Positions 1-8,262 of a DNA stretch of 64,000 nucleotides are shown here, piece after piece; the stretch's first letter is position 1, and every line of letters begins with the position of its first letter. The stretch spans positions 558,001-622,000 of the forward strand of contig CAVSMR010000025.1 of assembly GCA_963729115.1 (NCBI GenBank). The letters run 5' to 3'. The notes beneath the pieces were generated by a model. The model had not been told where the DNA came from. It saw only the letters and a program-made list of their open reading frames with translations, and made no database searches. The position numbers and the translations under genes are program-made. The DNA is from Actinophytocola sp963729115. GTDB taxonomy: Bacteria > Actinomycetota > Actinomycetes > Mycobacteriales > Pseudonocardiaceae.

Positions 1-1077
1 GCCGACCAGCACCAGCGCGCTGTAGCCGCCCGCGCCCGCGCCCCCCGCGACGGCGGCGACCAGCACCGCGCGTGGCGTGGCATAGCTGGCCAGGGCGAAG
101 CAGCCGGCCGCGGCGGCGCCGGCCACGGTCTGCAGCGGCAGCCGCAGCGCGGACGGGGCCCGCAGGTCGGCCAGGCCCTGCGCGGGCAGGCCGAGGCGGA
201 CCGCAAGGTTCAGCGCGAGCACGACGCCGGCGATCAGCCCGGCCGTCATCAGCGACACCTCGATCGTGCGGCCGGCGGCGGTGACGTTGTAGCCCGTGAT
301 CGCGTCCTGCACGGTCGAGACGACCGACAGGCCCGACAGCAGCACGGTGATCGCCGCGGCGACGACCGTCGTCGGGGGCTGCCCGCCGAAGACCCCGCTG
401 GCCACCAGGCCGAGTGCGGCACCGGTGGCCAGCGCGCCGCCGACCAGCTGCTGGAAGAAGAACGGCAGCGCGCGCCTGTTCAGCAGCCGGCCGACCCGGT
501 CGACCAGCGCGGTGATGACCGCGGCGCAGGCCGCCACGCCCACGGTGCCGCCGATGAGCAACGCGATCGCCGCGGCCATCCCGGCGTAGGCCAGCGTGGC
601 CAGCCAGCGCGGGTACGGGTGCGGCGCCGTGGTGATCTTGTTCAGCTCGATGTGCGCCTCGCGGACCGTGATCCGGCCGCGGGTGATGTCGCGCACGAGC
701 CGCTCGACGAGCGCGAGCCGCGTGTAGTCGAGGCTGCGCGAGCGGACCACGCGCAGCGACGTGACCGGGGCGCTGTCGACGCCGCGATGGCAGGTCACGG
801 TGATCGAGGTGAAGATCACGTCGACCTCGCAGTGCGGCAGCCCGTAGGCGTTCGCGACGGCGATGATCGTGGCCGTGGCGTCGGCGGCACCGGCGCCGAC
901 CGACATCTGCACCTCGCCGATGCGCACCGCGAGGTCGAGTACGAAGTGGACGGTCGATTCCGCCGGCAGGGCCGGACCCTGCACGGCGTTCGGCTCGATC
1001 GAGCCGACCCGTCGCTCCCGGACGAACCGGGGTGGATTGTGTGCCCGCGCGGACCTGTTCCGCTGCGCGAACCACAC
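1..1077 (-). CDS. thrE: Threonine/serine exporter, ThrE family (3' end beyond window)
   Basis: Inner-membrane exporter of threonine and serine. On the minus strand the frame is open from the GTG at 1077 to the left edge (359 residues seen). The N-terminal cytosolic half has the family motif IGEVQMSVGAGAADAT near residue 55 and later the stretch CEVDVIFTSITVTCHRG. From about residue 160 come several hydrophobic helices (LATLAYAGMAAAIALLIGG, then TVVAAAITVLLSGLSVVS). An in-frame ATG lies at 1092, but the sequence GGAGGTGA at 1090-1083 sits about 8 nt before the GTG at 1077, so that GTG is the better start. Family members are about 450-500 residues, so the last part of the second membrane domain is outside the window. 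Identification as DUF1212/ThrE is firm; substrate specificity is inferred. Confidence 0.88.
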   Translation of the reverse strand, partial: MWFAQRNRSARAHNPPRFVRERRVGSIEPNAVQGPALPAESTVHFVLDLAVRIGEVQMSVGAGAADATATIIAVANAYGLPHCEVDVIFTSITVTCHRGVDSAPVTSLRVVRSRSLDYTRLALVERLVRDITRGRITVREAHIELNKITTAPHPYPRWLATLAYAGMAAAIALLIGGTVGVAACAAVITALVDRVGRLLNRRALPFFFQQLVGGALATGAALGLVASGVFGGQPPTTVVAAAITVLLSGLSVVSTVQDAITGYNVTAAGRTIEVSLMTAGLIAGVVLALNLAVRLGLPAQGLADLRAPSALRLPLQTVAGAAAAGCFALASYATPRAVLVAAVAGGAGAGGYSALVLVG

Positions 1078-1217
1078 GGCTGTCACCTCCATGTCGATCG
1101 CTCGCTCGCGAACGTATCCCAGCCGTGCGCGAAGCGCCGCCGCGCGGTCCGCATGCGGCGCGCCGCCATGCCACCCAGGTGACCTACGATGAGCACCGGC
1201 CGCCCGGGGGTGGCCAT

Positions 1218-1290
1218 GCCGCTGTAGCTCAATCGGTAGAGCACTCGCCTTGTAAGCGAACGGTTGCGGGTTCAAGTCCTGTCAGCGGCT
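1218..1290 (+). tRNA. tRNA-Thr (anticodon TGT)
   Basis: A 73-nt cloverleaf. Acceptor strands GCCGCTG and CAGCGGC pair fully; discriminator T at 1290. The D arm is GCTC/GAGC with loop AATCGGTA, the anticodon loop CTTGTAA (1249-1255) places TGT at 1251-1253, and the T loop is TTCAAGT. The top pair of the anticodon stem is a C-A mismatch and the T stem has two G-U pairs, so the fold is sound but not ideal. The 3' CCA is not encoded. It reads ACA (and by wobble other Thr) codons. Confidence 0.93.
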
Positions 1291-1309
1291 CCGTCGCGGG
1301 TCCGGCAGC

Positions 1310-1693
1310 TCAGGCGAACGTGGGCAGGCCGTCCGTCGAGCCGAGGCCGAGGCCGGGGTTGCGCGCGAGCGAGCAGACCGCGAGCAGCCGCATGCTGGCC
1401 CAGTCCGCACGCAACCAGCCGGCCAGGTCGTCGGGCAGGTGCAGGGACGCGCCGCTCTCCCGCAGGTGATCGAGCACGCCCTCGGCGTAGCCGGCGAGCA
1501 GGACCGTGCCGGCCACCGCGACGCCCGACCCGGCGCCGACGGTCAGGATGTCGCGCACCGCGGCCGCGTGCTGGTCGACCATCGCGCCGAGCCCCGGGAC
1601 CGCGGCGGCCGCCGCCAGCCCGGCCGTGCCGATCTGCTCGTGCAGCCGATCCAGCACCCGCCGTGCCGACCGCTCCAGACGGCGTACACCCAC
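1310..1693 (-). CDS. Small hypothetical protein (possibly DUF6401-like)
   Basis: 127 residues, start GTG at 1693 chosen because AAAGGG (1706-1701) lies 7 nt upstream. It begins RRLERSARRVLDRLHEQ and continues with an Ala/Gly-rich helix region, then MVDQHAAAVRDILTVG and a hydrophobic stretch GSGVAVAGTVLLAGYAEGVL. The motif of a DQHAAAVRD helix resembles small actinobacterial proteins labelled DUF6401, but that assignment is from memory and tentative. No signal peptide or catalytic motif. It faces away from the membrane-protein gene at 1823. No function is proposed. Confidence 0.55.
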   Translation of the reverse strand: MGVRRLERSARRVLDRLHEQIGTAGLAAAAAVPGLGAMVDQHAAAVRDILTVGAGSGVAVAGTVLLAGYAEGVLDHLRESGASLHLPDDLAGWLRADWASMRLLAVCSLARNPGLGLGSTDGLPTFA

Positions 1694-1822
1694 CTCATCA
1701 CCCTTTCGTATAGGAGCCTGACCGTGTGTAACACGGCGCGCTGGCCGCTTCCGAGCAGGAGTGATCCGGGCCACACCGATCGGCGAGCGAACCGCCGGTC
1801 TGCGGCGGGCCGAGGTGCGAAC

Positions 1823-2380
1823 ATGCCCGCCATGGCGGACACCGACGAGCTCGCGGACCTGCGGGCACACCTCAAGAAGCTGGAGCGCCGGCTGGCGCAG
1901 GCGGCCGGCGACGCGGACCGGCAGGAGCGACTGCTCGTCGCGCGCATGCTCGTGCTGGTCGCCACGGTCGCGCTCTTCCTCTCGATGTTCCTGCGCTGGT
2001 ACGAGGAGCTCGACGTGGGCTCGGCGGGCTCGGACTCCGCGAGCGGCTGGCGGGTACTGACGCTCATGGCCGGCGCCGACGAGGGCGCGCTCGTGTTCGG
2101 CGGTGTCTTCAGCTGGGTCGTCCTGCTCGCGACGCTCACCGCCGGGCTGTCGGTGTTCCAGCTGCGCCGCCGCTGGCTCGCCACCACGCTGTGCGTCCTG
2201 CTCGTGCTGCTCGCGGGCGGGCAGACCCTGCTCAACGCCGCGGCGATCGACGACCCCGCGCTCGCCGGCGCCTGGGGCGCGATCCTCCTCATGGTCGCGA
2301 ACGCGTTCGCCTGGGGGAACCTCGTCACGCCGCTGCGGGAGCTGGAGACCTCGCTGCTGTACACGAATCCCAGAGCATGA
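1823..2380 (+). CDS. Four-helix membrane protein of unknown function
   Basis: 185 residues; GAGGT at 1812-1816 supports the ATG at 1823 (a second ATG follows at 1832). The N-terminal 35 residues form a charged helix (DELADLRAHLKKLERRL), likely coiled coil. Hydrophobic helices follow: MLVLVATVALFLSMFL, an acidic outside loop, LVFGGVFSWVVLLATLTAGL, TLCVLLVLLAGGQTLL, and AWGAILLMVANAFAW. No enzyme motif is visible. It precedes the DGPF/sigma pair on the same strand by 76 bp, but no co-regulation can be shown. Confidence 0.7.
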   Translation: MPAMADTDELADLRAHLKKLERRLAQAAGDADRQERLLVARMLVLVATVALFLSMFLRWYEELDVGSAGSDSASGWRVLTLMAGADEGALVFGGVFSWVVLLATLTAGLSVFQLRRRWLATTLCVLLVLLAGGQTLLNAAAIDDPALAGAWGAILLMVANAFAWGNLVTPLRELETSLLYTNPRA

Positions 2381-2456
2381 TGTCGAGAGGCGGCCGGCGG
2401 GTCCGACTTCCCCGTGCCGCGACCCCGCCAGGGGCCGCCGAACGAAGGAGCCAGCC

Positions 2457-2825
2457 ATGAAGTTCCTGCTGATCATGCAGGTCAACCCGGCCGTTCTCGA
2501 GGCGCTCACCGAGGCCGAGCGCGACACGATCGGGGCCGGGCACGAGGCCTTCATGAAGTCCATCCGCGAGTCCGGGGAGTTCATCGGCACCCAGGCGCTC
2601 GCCGACCCCGCCAACTCGGCCACCGTGCGCGGCACGGGCGGCGTGCCCGCCGTGACCGACGGCCCGTTCCTCGAGGCCAAGGAGTTCATGGGCGGGTACT
2701 ACATGGTCGACGTCGAGTCCAAGGAGCGCGCGGTCGAGCTCGCGCAACAGATCCCGGACGCGAAGTTCAGCGGCCTCTCGATCGAGGTGCGGCCGATCAT
2801 GTTCGAGGCCGGGTTCGACATGTGA
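2457..2825 (+). CDS. YCII-related / DGPF-domain protein
   Basis: 122-residue protein of the YCII-like fold, with the DGPF signature visible as TDGPFLEAKEFMGGYYMVDV near residues 66-85. The start ATG is preceded by GAAGGAG. Its stop overlaps the next start by one base (TGATG), so the two genes are translationally coupled. DGPF proteins are the constant partner of ECF42-type sigma factors, and this pair is a textbook case. Biochemical function is unknown in the family; some YCII relatives are small-molecule hydrolases or isomerases. Confidence 0.88.
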   Translation: MKFLLIMQVNPAVLEALTEAERDTIGAGHEAFMKSIRESGEFIGTQALADPANSATVRGTGGVPAVTDGPFLEAKEFMGGYYMVDVESKERAVELAQQIPDAKFSGLSIEVRPIMFEAGFDM

Positions 2826-4078
2826 TGACGGGTACCGGGACGGTCGAGGACCTGCTGCGCACGCTCGCGCCGCGGGTCCTGGCCGTGCTCGTGCGCCGGC
2901 ACGGCCAGTTCGACGCGTGCGAGGACGCCGTGCAGGAGGCGCTGCTCGCCGCGGCCATGCAGTGGCCGGCGGAAGGCGTGCCCACCGAGCCCGCCGGCTG
3001 GCTGGTCACGGTCGCCGGCCGGCGGCTCACCGACCAGTGGCGCAGCGAGTCGGCCCGGCGCCGCCGCGAGACCGCGGTCGCGGTGGCGCAGCCGTACCAC
3101 GAGCTGATCACGCCGTCGCCGGCCGAGGAGCTGGACCGGCACGTCGACGACACGCTCACGCTGCTGTTCCTGTGCTGCCACCCGTCGCTGTCGGCGCCGT
3201 CGCAGGTGGCGCTCACGCTGCGCGCGGTCGGCGGCCTGACCACCGAGCAGATCGCCAGCGCGTTCCTCGTGCCCGAGACGACGATGGGCCAGCGGATCAG
3301 CCGGGCGAAGCAGAAGATCAAGGAGGCCGGCGCCACGTTCGCGATGCCCACCGGGCCCGAGCGCGCCGAGCGGCTCGCCGTGGTGCTGCACGTGCTGTAC
3401 CTGATCTTCAACGAGGGCTACACCGCCACGTCCGGGCCGGACCTGCAGCGCGTCGAGCTGACCGCCGAGGCGATCCGCCTGACCCGCGAGGTGCGCCGGC
3501 TGCTGCCCGCCGACGAGCCCGCGGCCGGCGAGGCGGCGGGCCTGCTCGCGCTCATGCTGCTGACCGACTCCCGGCGCGCCACCCGGGCCACGGCGGACGG
3601 CGCGCTCGTGCCGCTGACCGACCAGGACCGCTCGCGGTGGGACGCGGCGCTGATCCGGGAGGGCACCGAGCTGATCGAGCAGACGATGGCCGCCGCCGCG
3701 CTCGGGCCCTACCAGCTGCAGGCGGCCATCGCGGCGGTGCACGCGGAGGCGGCGAGCACCGAGGAGACCGACTGGCGCCAGATCCTGGTGCTCTACGAGA
3801 TCCTCGACCGGATCGCGCCGAACCCGATGGTGACCCTCAACCGGGCGATCGCCACCGCGCAGGTGCACGGTCCGCAAGCGGGCCTGGCGCTGCTCGACGC
3901 CCTCGACGGCGACAAGCGCGTGGCGGGCCACCACCGGCTGGACGCGGTCCGCGGGCACCTGCTGGAGCTCGCCGGCGACCACGCCACGGCCCGCGACGCG
4001 TACTCCCGCGCCGCCCGGCGGACGGTGAGCCGGCCCGAGCAGCGCTACCTCGAGGCCAAGGCCGCCCGCCTGCGTTAG
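2825..4078 (+). CDS. ECF sigma factor with C-terminal extension (ECF42 type)
   Basis: 417 residues. Sigma region 2 spans about residues 10-70 (CEDAVQEALLAAAMQWP, then AGWLVTVAGRRLTDQWR). Region 4 spans about 105-160 (LTLRAVGGLTTEQIASAFLV then TTMGQRISRAKQKI). The remaining 230 residues are a helical, TPR-like DUF6596-type extension with LYLIFNEGY near 195 and ILDRIAPNPMVTLNRAIA. That extension and the adjacent DGPF gene define the ECF42 group, which lacks an anti-sigma factor and is thought to be controlled through the extension. The start ATG overlaps the DGPF stop. Targets are not known; the DGPF gene itself is a likely one. Confidence 0.9.
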   Translation: MTGTGTVEDLLRTLAPRVLAVLVRRHGQFDACEDAVQEALLAAAMQWPAEGVPTEPAGWLVTVAGRRLTDQWRSESARRRRETAVAVAQPYHELITPSPAEELDRHVDDTLTLLFLCCHPSLSAPSQVALTLRAVGGLTTEQIASAFLVPETTMGQRISRAKQKIKEAGATFAMPTGPERAERLAVVLHVLYLIFNEGYTATSGPDLQRVELTAEAIRLTREVRRLLPADEPAAGEAAGLLALMLLTDSRRATRATADGALVPLTDQDRSRWDAALIREGTELIEQTMAAAALGPYQLQAAIAAVHAEAASTEETDWRQILVLYEILDRIAPNPMVTLNRAIATAQVHGPQAGLALLDALDGDKRVAGHHRLDAVRGHLLELAGDHATARDAYSRAARRTVSRPEQRYLEAKAARLR

Positions 4079-4156
4079 CCGTCCGTTCGCCCCGGTCGGC
4101 GCCCCTGTTTCCGGAGGCCGGATAGTCTCGGGTCGTACGAGTAAGGGGGTTGGACC

Positions 4157-5422
4157 GTGTCGCTGAAGGAGCGGTTAGTAGGCATCGTCACGCGCTGGTA
4201 TCTGGCGCGTGCGCAGCGCAAGGGCTTCGATCTGTCGAAGGTGGCGCTGCTGCCCGACGCGGCGCTGCTGCCGCTCAAGCGCGCCGGTCTGGATCCGGTG
4301 CCCGAGCTGGGGGAGATCCGGGCACGCGAGCCGGTCAGCAAGATCAACATTCCGTTCGGCGTCAACGTCTGGCTGGTGAGCGGGTACGAGGAGGCCAAGA
4401 CCGTCCTCGGCAACGCCAAGGGGTACAGCAACGACTTCGCGAACCTCGTCGGCCAGCACGGCGCGTCGGAGAGCCACAGCCCGGGCGGGCTCGGCTTCGC
4501 GGACCCGCCCGAGCACACCCGGCTGCGCAAGCTGCTGACGCCGGAGTTCACGATGCGCCGGCTGTCCCGGCTCACGCCCGGCATCAAGGCGATCGTCGAC
4601 CAGCGGCTGGACGCGATGGCCGCCGTCGACGGCCCGGTCGACCTGGTCGAGGAGTTCGCGCTGCCGATCCCGTCGCTGGTGATCTGCGAGCTGCTGGGCG
4701 TGCCGTACGAGGACCGCGGCGAGTTCCAGCGCTACTCGATGGCGAGGTTCGACCTGTTCGGCGGGGCGACGGCGTCGCTGGGCGCGATCTCCGAGTCGCT
4801 GCAGTACCTGCAGGGCGTGGTGAAGAAGCAGCGCGACCAGCCGGGCGACGGCCTCCTGGGCATGATCATCTCCGAACACGGCGACGAGGTCGGCGACCTC
4901 GAGCTGGCCGGCCTGGCGGACGGCGTGCTGACCGGCGGCTTCGAGACGACGGCGAGCATGCTGGCGCTGGGCGCGCTGGTGCTGCTGAACGACCCCGACG
5001 CGTTCAAGCGAATCCACGACGACGACGGAGCGGTGCACGACTTCGTCGAGGAGGTGCTGCGGTACCTGACGGTCGTGCAGGTCGCGTTCCCGAGGTTCGC
5101 CCGCGAGGACGTGACCGTCGGCGGCGTGGACATCGCGAAGGGCGACGTGGTGGTCGTCTCGCTGGCCGGCGCCGACCGGGATCCGGTGCTGGGCAACGAC
5201 TTGGAGCGCGTGGACCCCACCCGCGAGCCGACCTCGCACCTGGCGTTCGGCTACGGCGTGCACCGCTGCATCGGCGCCGAGCTGGCCCGGATGGAGCTGC
5301 GCGCGGCCTACCCGGCCCTGGTACGCCGCTTCCCGTCGATGCGCCTGACGGACGAGGAGCTCAACTTCCGCAAGGTCTCCATCGTCTACGGCCTCGACCG
5401 CCTCCCGGTCCTGGTGGACTAG
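4157..5422 (+). CDS. Cytochrome P450
   Basis: Heme monooxygenase of 421 residues, soluble bacterial class. Key motifs: I-helix GGFETTASM (the usual A-G-x-D/E-T-T form), K-helix EEVLRYL (ExxR), and heme loop FGYGVHRCIG with the thiolate Cys near residue 371. The GTG start has AGGGGG about 7 nt upstream. No ferredoxin or biosynthetic partner is adjacent, so substrate is unknown. It is convergent with radA and occupies the place where disA usually sits next to radA in actinobacteria. Immediately after its stop there are 56-bp direct repeats. Confidence 0.93.
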   Translation: MSLKERLVGIVTRWYLARAQRKGFDLSKVALLPDAALLPLKRAGLDPVPELGEIRAREPVSKINIPFGVNVWLVSGYEEAKTVLGNAKGYSNDFANLVGQHGASESHSPGGLGFADPPEHTRLRKLLTPEFTMRRLSRLTPGIKAIVDQRLDAMAAVDGPVDLVEEFALPIPSLVICELLGVPYEDRGEFQRYSMARFDLFGGATASLGAISESLQYLQGVVKKQRDQPGDGLLGMIISEHGDEVGDLELAGLADGVLTGGFETTASMLALGALVLLNDPDAFKRIHDDDGAVHDFVEEVLRYLTVVQVAFPRFAREDVTVGGVDIAKGDVVVVSLAGADRDPVLGNDLERVDPTREPTSHLAFGYGVHRCIGAELARMELRAAYPALVRRFPSMRLTDEELNFRKVSIVYGLDRLPVLVD

Positions 5423-5553
5423 TCCGCCTCCCCGGAATCAATTCCGCCTCCCCGGAATTCAATGTGTTGGTCGCCTACCAGCGAACAATGCGGACACGTC
5501 CGCCTCCCCGGAATTCAAAGTGTTGGTCGCCTACCAGCGAACGATGTGGACAG
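5423..5553. repeat. 56-bp direct repeats after the P450 gene
   Basis: Two adjacent copies of a 56-bp unit (5443-5498 and 5499-5553, the second shorter by one base at its end) begin TCCGCCTCCCCGGAATTCAA and share TGTTGGTCGCCTACCAGCGA, differing at only a few positions. A truncated third copy, TCCGCCTCCCCGGAATCAAT, occupies 5423-5442 directly after the P450 stop codon. No coding capacity or stable hairpin is obvious. Origin is unknown. Confidence 0.85.
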
Positions 5554-5577
5554 GATGTTGATCGTGGCTGAGTGCCG

Positions 5578-5812
5578 TCACGGTGCCCCTGAGGTCCCGT
5601 TGGTTGCATAGCGGGCCTGCAAAGCGGCGCCCAGGATCGGCGTGACGATCACGGTGCCCCAGAGGAACCGTTAGCCCCACACAGCGCCTGCAAAAGCGGC
5701 ACCCCGACTCGGCGAGACAACCACCGACACACCGGCCGGGATCACCCCCGAACCCGGCGGCACCAACCCCTCCACAACCCAACGCGCCAATCGCGCCGAG
5801 CGCGACTGACTG
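5578..5812 (-). repeat. Degenerate tandem copies of the radA 3' end
   Basis: Two decayed copies of the radA tail lie in tandem beyond the true stop at 5813. Copy B (about 5649-5805, minus strand) still reads LVPPGSGVIPAGVSVVVSP, matching LVPPDSGAIPAGISAIVTP near the RadA C-terminus, and ends with GGGGCACCGTGA-like sequence. Copy A (about 5578-5648) keeps only the last ~70 bp, including GGCGCCCAGGATCGGCGTGA on the plus strand. Indels break the frame in both copies. With the 56-bp repeats at 5423-5553 this accounts for nearly the whole 390-bp P450/radA gap; no gene is seen in it. Confidence 0.85.
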
Positions 5813-7210
5813 TCACGGTGCCCCGGAGGATCCGCTCGCCGCGTACAGCGCCTGTAAGGCGGCGCCCAGGTTCGGGGTCACGATCGCCGAGATGCCGGCC
5901 GGGATCGCGCCCGAGTCGGGTGGCACCAGCGCCTTGGTGAAACCCAGCCGGGCCGCCTCGGCCAGGCGGGTCTTCACTCCGGCGACGCGCCGCACCTCCC
6001 CCGCGAGCCCGACCTCCCCCAGCACCACCACGTCCGGCGGCAGGGCGATGTCCCGCGCCGCGGACGCCACCGCCAGCGCGACCGCCAGGTCCGCGGCCGG
6101 CTCGTGGATCCGCATGCCGCCGACCGTCGCGGTGAACACGTCCTGCTCGGCCAGCCGGATGCCGCCGCGGCGCTCCAGCACCGCCAGCGCCATCGCCACC
6201 CGCGCGGAGTCCAGCCCGCTCACCGCGCGCCGCGGCGTGCCCAGCGTCGACTTCGCCACCAGCGCCTGCACCTCGCCCAGCAGCGGCCGTTTCCCTTCCA
6301 CCGCAACGGTGACCGCCGTGCCGGGCACGCCCGTCTCCCGGTGGTTCAGGAACAGCCCGGACGGGTCGGGCACCCCGAGGATGCCGTCGTCGACGAGCTC
6401 GAAACAGCCCACCTCGTCAGCCGGGCCGAAGCGGTTCTTCACCCCGCGCACCAGCCGGAGCGTCGAGTGCCGGTCGCCCTCGAAGTGCAGTACCACGTCG
6501 ACCAGGTGCTCCAGCACGCGCGGGCCGGCGATCGCGCCGTCCTTCGTGACGTGCCCCACCAGGATCACCGGCAGGCCGCGCTCCTTCGCCAGCGCCACCA
6601 GGGCCGCGGTGACCGCCCGGACCTGCGTGACGCCGCCCGGCGTGCCGTCGATCTCCCCGGATCCCAGCGTCTGCACGGAGTCCACCACGAGCAGGCCCGG
6701 GCGCACGGCGTCCACGTGCCCGATAACGGCCGAGATGTCGCTCTCCGCCGCCAGGTACATGGACTCGTGCACGTTGCCGGTCCGCTCGGCCCGCAGGCGT
6801 ACCTGACCGGCCGACTCCTCGCCCGTGACGTACAGCGAGGGCCCCGCCGCGCCGTCCCGCGCCGCCCACCGGAACGCGACCTCCAGCAGCAGCGTGGACT
6901 TGCCCACGCCGGGCTCGCCGGCCAGCAGCACGACCGCGCCCGGCACGAGCCCGCCGCCGAGCACCCGGTCCAGCTCCGGCACCCCCGTGCGCCGCGCCCG
7001 CGCCGCCTCGACGTCGACCTCGGCGATCGGGCGCGCGGGGACCACCGGGGCGCCCGCCGCGATCTTGGCCAACGCCGCGCGCGGGACGCCTACCTCCTCG
7101 ACCGTGCCCCAGGCCTGGCATTCCTGGCACCGGCCGTACCACTTGGCGGACTCGTTGCCGCACTCGGCGCAGCGGTATCCGGGCGCCTTCGATCGCGTGT
7201 TCTTCGCCAC
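5813..7210 (-). CDS. radA: DNA repair protein RadA (Sms)
   Basis: RecA-like ATPase that promotes branch migration in recombinational repair. 465 residues, normal for the family. An N-terminal zinc finger uses Cys14, 17, 28 and 31 (CAECGNESAKWYGRCQECQ). Walker A is GEPGVGKST at 98-106, the RadA-specific KNRFG motif is in VKNRFGPADEVG, and a Lon-type C-terminal domain ends the protein. It lies 43 bp downstream of lpqE on the same strand. In many actinobacteria disA follows radA directly; here only degenerate copies of the radA tail follow. Confidence 0.97.
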   Translation of the reverse strand: MAKNTRSKAPGYRCAECGNESAKWYGRCQECQAWGTVEEVGVPRAALAKIAAGAPVVPARPIAEVDVEAARARRTGVPELDRVLGGGLVPGAVVLLAGEPGVGKSTLLLEVAFRWAARDGAAGPSLYVTGEESAGQVRLRAERTGNVHESMYLAAESDISAVIGHVDAVRPGLLVVDSVQTLGSGEIDGTPGGVTQVRAVTAALVALAKERGLPVILVGHVTKDGAIAGPRVLEHLVDVVLHFEGDRHSTLRLVRGVKNRFGPADEVGCFELVDDGILGVPDPSGLFLNHRETGVPGTAVTVAVEGKRPLLGEVQALVAKSTLGTPRRAVSGLDSARVAMALAVLERRGGIRLAEQDVFTATVGGMRIHEPAADLAVALAVASAARDIALPPDVVVLGEVGLAGEVRRVAGVKTRLAEAARLGFTKALVPPDSGAIPAGISAIVTPNLGAALQALYAASGSSGAP

Positions 7211-7253
7211 GGGACCAACCTAGAGGCGGCCACCGACAAAACCGGGGAGGCGG

Positions 7254-7967
7254 CTACTCCACGGCGGAGGGCTCGCTGTCGCCCGGGTTGTCGATCGGCA
7301 CGGTGATCGTGACCTGGCCGGCGTGCTCGAAGACGAAGGTGATCGGCACGTTCTTGCCCAGCGGCAGGTCCGCGGTGAGCTCCCGCAGGACGATGCTCAG
7401 GCTGCCGACCACGTCCGGCGCGGTCGCGCTCCCGGTCACCTCGGGCGTCAACTCGGTGGCCGACGATGGGGTCGGCTCAAAGGTCGGCGAGGCCGAGGAC
7501 TCCGGGCCGGACTCCGGGGCGGACTCCGGGGCGGACGAGGACGAAGCGGAGGAGGACGGCGCGGACTCGGTCGGCTCGGCCGGGCTCGACGTGGCCGGCT
7601 CCTCCGGCACGACGACCGCGAGCGCGGAGCGGGCCGGCACCGAGGTGTCCCCGACCAGCTCGACCGTCCCGGCCGCCGGGCTGCTCACCGCGGTCAGCTT
7701 GTCGTCGGTGCCGCCGGTGTTGACGATCGCGAGCGTCAGCGGCGCGTCGCCGCCGGCGCGGTAGCTGTCCGTCGCCGGGTAGGCGACCACGATGTTGCGC
7801 AGCGCGATGGCCCCGACGTCGGCGCTGGTGCCGTTGACCGCGGGCTCCATCTGGTCGGTCTGGGAGACCTGGCCCGCGCTGCAGCCGGCGATACCGAGCG
7901 CGACGAGGCCGACAGCGACCGCCGGCAGGATCTTGCGCAGCGGTCCGATCGATCGACGGCTCACCAT
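7254..7967 (-). CDS. lpqE: LpqE-like lipoprotein
   Basis: Exported lipoprotein of 237 residues. ATG at 7967 is preferred over upstream starts because AAGGACC lies 6 nt before it. The signal peptide ends in the lipobox LGIAGC. The first domain (residues 30-110) is beta-rich, followed by a low-complexity Ser/Pro/Glu linker (ESAPESGPESSAS) and a C-terminal beta strand set ending VTITVPIDNPGDSEPS. In M. tuberculosis lpqE likewise sits between carD and radA, which supports the name. Molecular role is unknown; a copper-chaperone-like (DUF461/PCu(A)C) fold has been suggested for such proteins. Confidence 0.75.
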   Translation of the reverse strand: MVSRRSIGPLRKILPAVAVGLVALGIAGCSAGQVSQTDQMEPAVNGTSADVGAIALRNIVVAYPATDSYRAGGDAPLTLAIVNTGGTDDKLTAVSSPAAGTVELVGDTSVPARSALAVVVPEEPATSSPAEPTESAPSSSASSSSAPESAPESGPESSASPTFEPTPSSATELTPEVTGSATAPDVVGSLSIVLRELTADLPLGKNVPITFVFEHAGQVTITVPIDNPGDSEPSAVE

Positions 7968-8205
7968 TGCGGTCCTTCCTCGGGCAGGCCAACTCACGCC
8001 GAAGGGTAGCGGGGCCTACCGGGGGGTTCTTCGAGTGGTCTGCCTGACGGCACAACCGAGTTCTCGGCCTCGCGTCCATTGTGGAGGAGCGGTGCCGTCG
8101 ATCGAATTCCTCTTCGGACCTGTCAAGCACGCATCGTGCGGTTTTGTCAAGCCCCGACGAACCGGTCACGTGGCCACTGACCTGCGGTTACTGATCGTGG
8201 GGCCG

Positions 8206-8235
8206 TTACACCCCCACCTGGACACGTGTTAAGAT
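8206..8235 (+). promoter_or_regulatory. Candidate carD promoter
   Basis: TTACAC (8206-8211) and TAAGAT (8230-8235) are spaced 18 bp apart, 28 bp before the carD start codon at 8263. The palindrome ACACGTGT (8222-8229) abuts the -10 element and could be an operator. The ribosome site is GAAAGGGG. The assignment is by eye in the 295-bp divergent lpqE/carD region, which holds no gene. Confidence 0.4.
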
Positions 8236-8262
8236 GGGAACAGCGAAAGGGGCAGAGGACAC

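Noticed and set aside
4157..5422. P450 as part of a natural-product cluster
   Set aside because: No ferredoxin, synthase or tailoring genes lie beside it; neighbours are a sigma factor and radA.
5531..5782. Small minus-strand frame of 83 codons after radA
   Set aside because: Its sequence is explained as decayed radA-tail copies read across frame breaks; no ribosome site.
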